From Calliopum simillimum (Eukaryota > Arthropoda > Insecta > Diptera > Lauxaniidae): a stretch of 64,000 nt of DNA. The notes beneath the pieces were generated by a model. That model had not been told where the DNA came from. It worked only from the letters and a program-made list of their open reading frames with translations, and made no database searches. Below, piece by piece: positions 49,289-58,290 of the stretch (its first letter is position 1; the number at the start of each line of letters is the position of its first letter). The stretch spans positions 81,636,004-81,700,003 of the forward strand of contig OX638370.1 in NCBI GenBank assembly GCA_951812925.1, written 5' to 3'. The translations under genes and the position numbers were made by a program.

Positions 49289-49296
49289 CTTGTGAG

Positions 49297-50812
49297 TTGA
49301 AAAGAGAACGAAGTGATCGCAAATAGAAGAAAGGGAACAAATTGTAAAGAGACACCGATGGCCCCCGGAGCGACAAGTTTATGGTTCATATTAAATTTAT
49401 ACAAACTCGCTTTTTCATCTTTGGCATAAAGAAGTTGAATCATCGTTGTCAATTTCTCAATAAGAATACGTACAACGTTTTTGGAACGGTTTCAACTATC
49501 CCAGTGAGCCAAACGGACGCGTTTCGAATCCGTAACGGGTTCATATTCTCGTATTTTTTATCCGTTACTGACCCGTTTGGGGGAGGAATTCCTCTAAAAG
49601 AGCGAATCCATTTTTGTGCACATTGGAATGCTATCAAAAAAATTACCGTAGTCCAGAAAATACTTAAGTTAATACAAGTAATTTGTCCAGGAATCGACGA
49701 GGTTTCTTTTGGTAAGGAGGATAAGAGTTTTTCCTGGCTCTTTCTCCAATATTAATTAGATATCATAAAGTGTAAAATGGTGCCCGCATTCTCTAAATCG
49801 AAATCTTAAATTTGATCTGCATTTTAACTCTTAAAATAAAATATAATATTTACCCAAGAAGCATCTGAATTAAAAAAGAGCCTTTCTAGCACATAAAAAA
49901 ACTTCAACAAACATCATAAGAATAACTCAATCCAGGCTTATACCAAAATGTTCCCTTGCCATGATTGTGCTGCGGGAAATCAATTAAAACTCCCTTCCAC
50001 CAACCATACATACACCATAGAAGTATGATACTTCTTTGATGGGAGGAGCAAAAGAACACCGTCGTCACCTACAAAACTGTTTTTCCGAAAAAATAAAACC
50101 ACACCAAAAGAAAAAACCTTATACGTAAATTAACCGCCAAAAAATACTCTCAACGCAGAAAAGGGCAACGAACGCAAAATCCTTTCGCCCCATCACAGCA
50201 GGCGCTGTAATGGAACGAACATAATACGTCGGGGTACTGAGTGACATTTAAAAAAGTCATTTATGAAAAAAAAAAAAAAAGGAAAAACATGGGGGCGGAT
50301 TTTGGCTTAAGGTGGGCTTCATAAAGAGGGACACGACACTAACCAATGCATTACATGTACTTGCATGAAGTCTCTGTTTTTTCTGTAGATATGTACTGGT
50401 ATGCGCATATTCGTATGTAACATACAGTTTTTTAATAGTGTTTCGTGTGCCCTGAGGTTTTAATTTATGTCACAAAATCATTTTCATTTTCATATATTGT
50501 AGAAAACAAAAAAAAAAAAAAAAAAAAGATGGAGATAAATGGAAAAATCCTCAAGCATACAAGCGACTATAGCCAGGAAAAGACGCCAACCAGGATATGC
50601 ATGCACATCACCACAAAAAAAAAAAAAAAAACGACATCAGCATAAAAATAAACCAAAAATAAATCCATCCTTCATTGGAGGTGCAACGAAAGTCATTTTT
50701 AAGAATTTTCATTTAAAATACATAATTGCATGGCAATGAAAATTTATTTTTCCATTAAAATTCTTATGAAAAGCCTTGGTTAATAACTTTCCAATGACAA
50801 AAACAATTAGCT
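49297..50812. other. Unassigned sequence with A-runs
   Basis: A 124-codon open frame at 49381-49755 has no recognisable domain. It spans an imperfect inverted repeat around CCAAACGGACGCG and GACCCGTTTGGGGG, so I do not call it a gene. Poly-A tracts lie near 50266-50281, 50507-50527 and 50616-50630. Nothing else is supported. Confidence 0.4.
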
Positions 50813-50881
50813 TTTTTTAATCATCGTACATCATTTATGATAGAGTTTTGAGCAATCAACTATTATAGACTTTTATGGAAT
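50813..50881 (+). repeat. Segment A, copy 1
   Basis: TCATTTATGATAGAGTTTTG onward through CTTTTATGGAAT matches 53139-53206 with only a few mismatches. In the second copy it is directly followed by segment B (AGATCATAATTATG). Here segment B is found only at 52708, so about 1.83 kb separates A from B. Confidence 0.75.
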
Positions 50882-51194
50882 CTATATATTAATACGTGAA
50901 TAGTTTTTTTGCCTCCCTTTTGCGAGCTAACCATTTAACCGATTTTTGAAATTTTTTATATGAAAGGTTCTGTGGTGTAGAATGCACAAAATAAAAAATT
51001 ATCCTCATAAGTTGCCATTAAGGCATTTAAAAACAGGATCGAAGTTTCCCATATAATTACAACAACAACAGCACCCACAGAGTTATGCTGTGTTGTCAAG
51101 AAAGTGAATGGGACAGTGGAGTGAGAGAAATTTTGTTGTTGTTGTTTTTATCTTGCTTGCACGAAACCTGTTTCGTTGCGCTCTGTCGACGTTC

Positions 51195-52520
51195 TGCACC
51201 GATATTTTGGATGTTTTGCGATACTTTTGGACTTTTACCGATATTTTGGATGTTTCTCGATACTTCTGGACTTTTATCGATATGTTGGATGTTTTTCGAT
51301 ACTTTTGGACTTTTATCAATATTTTGGATATTTTTCGATACTTCTGGACTTTTATCGATATGTTGGATGTTTTTCGATACTTTTGGACTTTTATCGATAT
51401 TTTGGATGTTTTTCGATACTTTTGGACTTTTATCGATATTTTGGATGTTTCTCGATACTTCTGGACTTTTCCGATATTTTGGATGTTTCTCGATTCTTTT
51501 GGACTTTTGCCGATATTTTGGATGTTTTTCGATACTTTTGGACTTTTACCTATATTTTGGATGTTTCTCGATACTTTTGGACTTTTATCGATATTTTGGA
51601 TGTTTCTCGATACTTTTGGACTTTTACCGATATTTTGGATGTTTCTCGATACATTTGGACTTTTACCGATATTTTGGATGTTTTTCGATACTTTTGGACT
51701 TTTCCGATATTTTGGATGTTTTCCGATACTTTTGGACTTTTACCAAGATTTTGGATGTTTCTCGATACTTTTGGACTTTTATCGATATTTTGGATGTTTC
51801 TCGATACTTTTGGACTTTTACCGATATTTTGGATGTTTTCGATACTTTTGGACTTTTATCGATATTTTGGATGTTTCTCGATACTTCTGGACTTTTACCG
51901 ATATTTTGGATGTTTCTCGATTCTTTTGGGCTTTTGCCGATATTTTGGATGTTTCTCGATGCTTTTGGACTTTTACCGATATTTTGGATGTTTTTCGATA
52001 TTTTTGGACTTTTACCTATATTTTGGATGTTTCTCGATACTTTTGGACTTTTATCGATATTTTGGATGTTTCTCGATACTTTTGGACTTTTACCGATATT
52101 TTGGATGTTTCTCGATACATTTGGACTTTTACCGATATTTTGGATGTTTTTCGATACTTTTGGACTTTTTCCGATATTTTGGATGTTTTCCGATACTTTT
52201 GGACTTTTACCAATATTTTGGATGTTTTTCGATACTTTTGGACTTTTATCGATATTTTGGATGTTTCTCGATACTTTTGGACTTTTACCGATATTTTGGA
52301 TGTTTCTCGATGCTTTTGGACTTTTACCGATATTTTGGATGTTTCTCGATTTTTTTGGATTTTATCGATATTTTGGATGTTTCTCGATGCTTTTGGACTT
52401 TTACCGATATTTTGGATATTTCTCGATACTTATGGACTTTTACCGATATATGTACATACCGATGTTTGTCGACACTTTTGAGATCTTTTCGATTTTTTGG
52501 ATGTTTTCCGATATTTTTTG
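51195..52520 (+). repeat. 39-bp minisatellite, about 32-33 copies
   Basis: The consensus unit is CGATATTTTGGATGTTTTT followed by CGATACTTTTGGACTTTTAT. It is made of two related half-units of 19-20 bp that share CGATAnTTTTGGA. Because 39 is a multiple of three and the unit has no stop in any forward frame, all three + frames stay open for more than 1.3 kb (51085-52560, 51108-52481, 51176-52570). That is an artefact of the repeat, not evidence of three proteins. Indels of a few bases occur (for example near 51472, 51703 and 51840). The segment about 51480-51780 recurs at about 51946-52246 with the same private variants, a 466-bp higher-order period. The right end decays after 52440. Confidence 0.9.
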
Positions 52521-52707
52521 GCACAAGCACTACACCAATTTTTATGTTATTAGGTTTTAAGATATACTGAGCCCGCTGCATATAAGAAATGTTGCTACGA
52601 TTAATGAATACTCAATATTCTGACTTTCTTTTTTACCAAACGTTTCTCGGAAAAAGTGTATCTATCTCAAAGTAAAAGGCCAAATTTTGGCCACCGGCGA
52701 TACTAGT

Positions 52708-54177
52708 AGATCATAATTATGATGATACTCGTATTGTCCTCTTGTTCGAGTTCACCCAGTTTTTTCTCAGAACGTGCATTTACAGTCCTTAGTGTTTGGT
52801 GAAATTTGGTTGGACTATCTCAAAAAACTCTTTTAGTGCAGCATTTTGAAGCTTTTGATTGTATGGGAGGTGCCACGCTCTCTTGTTCGATTCCGCCTTG
52901 TTTTAACTGTTTTTAGCATCTGAGTGAAATTTGATTGGATTATCTCATAAAACACTTTCATTATAGCATTTAGAAACTTTTACCCTCTTGTACGAGTTCG
53001 TCTAGTTTTTGCTCAGAGCATGCATTTACAGTCCTTAGTGTTTGGGTGAAATTTGGTTGGATTATCTCAAAAAACATTTTCAGTATAGCATTTAGAAACT
53101 TTTGCTTATATGGGAGGTGCCACGCCCTCTTGTACGAGTTTTTAATCATAACACATCATTTATGATAGAGTTTTAAGCAATCAACTATTATAGACTTTTA
53201 TGGAATAGATCATAATTATGATGATACTCGTATTGTCGTCTTGTTCGAATTCACCCAGTTTTTGCTCACAGCGTGAATTTATAGTCCTTAGTGTTTGGGT
53301 GAAATTTGGTTGGATTATCTCAAAAAACATTTTCAGTATAGCATTTTGAAACTTTTGCTTATATGGGAGGTACCACGCCCTTTTGTTTGTATTCGCTTAG
53401 TTTTTGCTCAGAGCTTTCGCTAACAATTTGTGTTTACTCTTAAAGTTGCATTTTGAATAGGCGGATGGACATGGCAATATCGACTCAGGAGGTGATGCTG
53501 ATCAAGAATATATGTAAATACATATGGGACATTTCACGTCAACTATGCCACCTTGCTGCCCAAAATGTGGTGCGTGTAAATAGGTCATATGATAGTTAAT
53601 TTTTTTTGTTGAAGTGTCTGCTTTCGAATGCTGAGTGACGTTTTTGAAAAAAACAATAAGCCGACAAGAAAGATGGGTAGTTGTAAAAAATCATCAAGTT
53701 GATTCATTTATCACGTTATATCTCACAAACGACACAAGAAAATTTGGTGAAATTTTTTAACTCGAGGTTTAGTGAAACTATCTTGGAACGAGCGAAAAGT
53801 GGGCTGTATTAAGTAAGTGATACGCCCACTTTTTAACATTTTGTGAATTGAATTCAAACTATCACGAAAGCGGTTTCAACGATTTTGATAAAAAGCTAGG
53901 ATCACTTATTCGTAAGGATCAGCATTAATTTATAGAATGTCCAAAAGTTATATAATCTCGCATATGGGCGTCGCACCGCCTACAAAACCTTAATACGTTA
54001 TAATAACAGAATCAATGAAGTAATTTGTCTGAAATTTAGTACAGGGAGCTTTGGGCAGCGAGGTGGCATAGTTGACGTGAAACGTCCTATATACACTTTT
54101 CTATATCTGCTATGCTTCCTTCTCTGCATTACAAACGGAAGGACAAAGTGTATATACCCTGGGTGCAAGGTATAAAA
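52708..54177 (+). mobile_element. mini-me/DINE-1-like element, copy 2, interrupted
   Basis: It has the same tandem modules as the 45167 copy: GGGAGGTGCCACGC-type starts at about 52865, 53112 and 53365 and repeated TTGGTTGGATTATCTCAAAAAAC. Modules starting AGATCATAATTATGATGATACTCG occur at 52708 and again at 53207, so part of it is duplicated. The core ATGGCAATATCGACTC lies at about 53470, and the closing GGGTGCAAGGTATAAAAA ends at about 54177. Between core and end, a 562-bp DNA element (53526-54087) splits the TA run. The GCCA microsatellite of copy 1 is absent here. Confidence 0.6.
53526..54087. mobile_element. TIR element nested in the mini-me copy
   Basis: The left end GGGACATTTCACGTCAACTA continues ATGCCACCTTGCTGCCCAAA. 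The right end is its complement (TTTGGGCAGCGAGGTGGCAT, then AGTTGACGTGAAACGTCC), a TIR of about 38 bp with few mismatches. Comparison with the uninterrupted copy at 45820 shows the host sequence ATATATACTTTTCTATA split at the TA run. The flanks are TAT on both sides, so a TA or TAT target duplication is likely. No transposase is present, and the 53998-54225 minus frame only reads through the TIR. Confidence 0.7.
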
Positions 54178-54488
54178 ATAAATGGAAATTAAAATGGACT
54201 TACTGTCTTCCAAAAATGCAATCAAAGGTTTATAGCAAACGAGATCAAGCTACGCAAGTGGGATGAATTGGACATACTCGCTAGAAACCACACAGCAAAG
54301 TCTGACGTCAATCCTTTGAGTGGAATCCACAAGGCAAAAGAGGACGTGATGGACCGAGATCGACCTGGATAATGAAATCCAAGAATCGGAAGTGTCGTAG
54401 CAGGAGATAAAATTCATCGCGAAAATGGAGACGTTACATTTTGGCCCTATGCTCCTCTTAGCAGTAAGAGAAGTATAATTACATACAT
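54178..54488. other. Unassigned sequence
   Basis: This 311-bp stretch lies between the end of the mini-me-like copy and the next MITE. No ORF with a domain, no RNA signature and no repeat was recognised. It is less AT-rich than its surroundings. Confidence 0.35.
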
Positions 54489-54490
54489 TA

Positions 54491-54760
54491 AGGACCGTTC
54501 ACATATTGCGTAATGCGCCAGAGTAGAGGGGGGTAGTCGGACAAATTGTTGCGAAGTGTTACATGGGGGGAGGTGTCATTAACGTAACGTCGATTTTATA
54601 ATTTTATGCGGCAATAAATTCAAATTCAAGTTACCAAAATTAAGATTTGTTACGTTGCTAGAGGAAAGGGGTTGTATGTTTTGTTACGTTGCGTTACGAT
54701 CGGTGAGGGAGGGGTCAAAATTGTTCGATAATTGCGTTATGTTATAAGTGAACGCCCCCT
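54491..54760. mobile_element. MITE with CGTTCAC...TTACGTTGCGTTACG-type body
   Basis: The ends AGGACCGTTCACATATTGCG and CGCAATT/GTGAACGCCCCCT are inverted, with TA flanks at 54489-54490 and 54761-54762. The inner GTTACGTTGC/AACGTAACG words resemble a MITE type seen repeatedly in insect genomes (GGGCGTTCAxxAATTACGTAACGC). The length is about 270 bp and it is noncoding. The superfamily is not certain from the ends alone. Confidence 0.6.
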
Positions 54761-54762
54761 TA

Positions 54763-56481
54763 TCTGTGATTAATGAAACATGAAAGGTTGGATTTCTCGA
54801 AAACGTATCCATGGAAAGTTATTTTCGCAATTAGCGACTGATTTTACATAAGAATTTTGTAGTGGCAAACAGATCACAGAAAAAGAAAAGCTAATTAGGA
54901 AACTATTATTATAAGAGTTTTCTTTTTCAAATTAGGAACATCTGAAATTTTGTTTTTATATAGAAGGCACTTTGTACACCTATAAAAGTGTGTATTTTTT
55001 TGCAAAGTTCAAGAAAGCATGACATCCCCTTTCCTTTGCTCAGCCGATATTATCATTGATTTGCAAATACAATTCAAAAATGTTATAAAACTTCTTAACA
55101 CTTTGTTACTTAAAAGTCTACCCTCCGTATGATGGCTCTGTGTCTGTGATGAAACTAGAAAATAAATGACCGCAGGATTATTTTAGCATTTCATCATCAA
55201 CGTTTTGTTATTCTGTTATTTATCCCCTTAACGAACTTTTGTTCTTTCTCACTTGAATGTTCGTCCTTTTTATCTGGACATTTATTGGCCTTTGTGTTCG
55301 ATATTTTCTTTTTGTTTCTATCATTTTAACAGATTTTTCTTTTTGTTTTTAACATGCAAAATATGTGAGGTTAAATAAAACGAAAAAAATATCTACATAC
55401 ATATACAGCGACGGATTTTGTTAGTTTATGAATGTGTGAGAGTGTGTGGATAAGACTGGGAGAAATAAACACACGTTAAAATGCAAAATGCTCTTTGATA
55501 GCAGAAATATAAATGAAATCCTGCGGCATTTCCGTTCACACATATGAGAAGTGACAGCGCAATAGGATAATAGCTGGGGCGGCGGGTGCATTTAGTATAA
55601 AAAAGAAGAAAAAAAAAACCATTAAAACTATAGAAACAATAACGAATTTCCAAACCTAAATTATTATTTTGAAAGTGGAAAAAAGACAAGGATCTCTCTG
55701 TCATACAAACAGATTTTTTTTTTTTTTTTTTTAAAACAAATTTGTAGATTGATTTTTTAAACAGAACTTTACTAAAAATTTACTTTGGATTATTTGTAGG
55801 AATTTAGTTTTGGTTTTTAATGAAACATAAATCTCGAAAATTTTTAGGCATTTCAAGGTTAATTTTTTGCCAAATTAGTTTTCTAACTAGCTCTTTCTTT
55901 CAGCTTAATCTCAAGATAACGTCCAAAATATTTCTAGTATTATCTGAAAACACACCTTGTATTGCGATTTCAATTATTAAACTTCACTACTCTTCTGGGA
56001 GGTACCACGCCACTTTTCACAACTCATTCGTACTTTGTCGAGGGCTTCTTAAAGTAATTCGTAGAATTTAAGGTAACTTTGTTTACTCAAAGAATTGTGC
56101 TAAAGATCTTAAAGTGCTGAATGCTGTTGAGTTTGCTCAAATATATTCTATTTCATCAATATATAGCCTTATTGCACTCTCAAGTAAGAATATTTAAAGA
56201 ACTGACGTTAAAGAGTAATTCTGAGGCCGGATTCAGCGACCTTCAAGCTGCGCAAAATAACTATACTCATTCAAAATACATTTTTCAAGTTGAGCTGTGA
56301 AATCTTTGCAGAAACAACGCCCACAATTCATTTATATGAAAATATTGTGGTTGTTAATTCGTTGTGAATAACTTTGCATAAAAAAACCTGAAGTGGGACG
56401 ACATCGAGGTAAAACCAAGATCAAAATTTTTGGATCTCACAGTTAACGATATTTCGAAGACGAAGAAAGATATCGATATAC
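54763..56481. other. Unassigned AT-rich sequence
   Basis: No supported gene. Open frames at 55426-55704 (minus) and 55820-56071 (plus) have no domain. A T-run of about 18 lies at 55713-55731. A fragment GGGAGGTACCACGCC near 55998 echoes the mini-me modules. The sequence at 56440-56481 may be the upstream part of element E that is missing from copy 1. Confidence 0.4.
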
Positions 56482-56972
56482 GAGGAATTCTCAAAAATTG
56501 TGGAATTCTACAGTTTTTGAGGCACATTCACCAAACTTGGTGGAGAGGTCACTTTTTATATAAGAATCAAAAATTGGAAGGGTGCTTGTCAAAAAAAAAA
56601 AGTAAAAAAAGTTACGCATATATATATGAAGCAAAACACGTCAAGTGTACCAGCTGAAAATTTTTTTGTCTCCGATTTCGCTCAAATTTGGCAATATAGT
56701 AGTCCTGATATACAAAAACAATATTCCGGGAGGATTTGGTACTAGTACCATTAATTGTTAAAATACAGGGTGTTGAAGTTGGCGTTTTTAGTGATTTTCA
56801 TGAAAAGGCGTTTTTTCAGAAATTTAGAGCTTACACCAAAGTTTGTAAAGTAACTTGTCCCATTAATTTTTAAATGTTCTTTTTATAAAAAAATATTACA
56901 TGGTGAAAAAATTTTTTTTTCACCGAAATATTTTAAACTTAAAAATACTTTTCAATTTTTTTGTAAAAAAAA

Positions 56973-57264
56973 CCCCCCTTAAATTTTTTTTAAAAGTACT
57001 TCAAATTAAAGCATAATTTAAAAGCTTTAAAATGATGTGTGACTCAAGATGGTATTCGGTCGTTGGATGAGAGTTTTTGGCTTTTAAACGCTTTTTTCGT
57101 AAGATGCCTTCCTCTTGAGTAAACAAAGAGTTTTGCCTGCTGTGGGCGTTTAAAAGCCAAAAAATCTCATTCAACGACCGAATACCATCTTGAGTCACAC
57201 ATCATTTTAAAGCTTTTAAATTATGCTATAATTTGAAGTACTTTTAAAACAAATTTAAGGGGGG
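56973..57264. mobile_element. 292-bp near-perfect foldback element
   Basis: The arms 56973-57091 and 57146-57264 are each 119 bp and differ at only about four positions, with a 54-bp loop. The termini are CCCCCCTTAAATTT and AAATTTAAGGGGGG. Copy 1 of E has only AAACCCCCACGCC here, which is close to an unoccupied site. The high arm identity suggests a recent insertion or arm conversion. The minus ORF 57001-57198 is only a reading of the arms. Confidence 0.8.
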
Positions 57265-58045
57265 TCACGCCTGTCCTGTGGGTGATTTGAATAAATTTTT
57301 CGAGTACTCCATTTTTTTTATGGAATTCTGTTAAACATCGTATTTCAACATGTTTTCAATAAAAAATTTCAAAATCCTTAGAGCACTTCGGAAATGATCG
57401 GCTAACGAACGATTTCCAAGTTGCCTTAGCCGAAGCAAATAAGGATAATTTTGAAAAATTGTTTCAAATGAATTTTTTTTTTCCAGAATTGTATTCACTA
57501 ATGCATACAAAATAACGTGTGAAAAGTACATTTCAAAATCGTATGCCCAAAAAAAGTTATTCAAGGTCAAAAGTTGCGAAAATTATTTTTTTTCAATTAT
57601 TTCGCTTACGGCTGCAATTACGAAAAAATAGTGGTCGACAGTTATTTACTGAGTTAACAGTTGTTTAGCTTTAATGATTTACTTCGAAAAAGTCTCAAAA
57701 TTTTTTTTCTATAACTCATGGTTTAGGAAGTATGTCAATTTAAAAAGTTTTAAAAATTCGCAATTTTTATATGTTGTACTTTTTAAATTGAGATAACTCT
57801 CGAAAGACTAATCGCACAAAAAAAAAAATTATGTACTTATTTGTAGAAAACTATATTTCCTACAAACCCTTCTCGGCATTTTTTTTCGTAAGACCTATGG
57901 TTTAGGAGATATTTTTCACAAACTGTTCAAATTTTGAAAAACTAGTTTTTAAGGAAATCTCTGGAGCTGTTTTCGCTTGATAAAAACTAACGGGATCTAT
58001 TTTATTAACATTTGCATGATCTACAAATAATATTTGATACATATA

Positions 58046-58284
58046 TACGAAATAATTATCGTGAAATTTTTTTACTTAAAAAAAAAAAAAAAAAATGGCA
58101 AAAACGAAAAAATTTCGAACACTCACGTTTTCAAATCTAACAAAAATTCATAAAAACTTGACCAAAATTCATCATACTTCTTTCAAAGCAATTTTTTATT
58201 CAAAACTTAAAGAATTCACACAAAATTCGCCAATTTTTTTTTTTTTTTTTTCAAGTAAAACAATTTAACGATTATTATTTCGTA
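58046..58284. mobile_element. 239-bp MITE with TA target duplication
   Basis: The ends are TACGAAATAATTATCGTGAAA and, inverted, the right end TTTAACGATTATTATTTCGTA. The TIR continues through ACTTAAAAA/TTTTCAAGT for about 45 bp. It is flanked by TA at 58044-58045 and 58285-58286. The matching position in E copy 1 reads GATACATATAGGATGAG with a single TA, so the empty site is present in this same window. TA duplication and short length suggest a Tc1/mariner-type MITE. No ORF. Confidence 0.85.
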
Positions 58285-58290
58285 TAGGAT

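Larger units (their letters stand above)
56482..58290 (+). repeat. Interspersed repeat 'E', copy 2 (with two insertions)
   Basis: This is co-linear with 8634-9913 from GAGGAATTCTC to the satellite edge, with only scattered substitutions, but it carries a 292-bp palindrome (56973-57264) and a 239-bp TIR element (58046-58284) that copy 1 lacks. Both copies end with ATATAGGAT directly before GAGTATTTTATC. It is noncoding. Confidence 0.9.

Noticed and set aside
49381..49755. 124-codon ORF
   Set aside because: It spans an inverted repeat and has no family resemblance. It is likely a chance frame.
51085..52560. 491-, 457- and 464-codon overlapping + strand ORFs
   Set aside because: All three frames are open because a 39-bp stop-free repeat is a multiple of three. 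No start context, domain or unique sequence supports a protein.
57331..57570. Minus-strand ORF in element E, with a counterpart at 9219-9434
   Set aside because: The two copies have different C-terminal parts because of a frameshifting T-run. No domain is seen, so it is noncoding.
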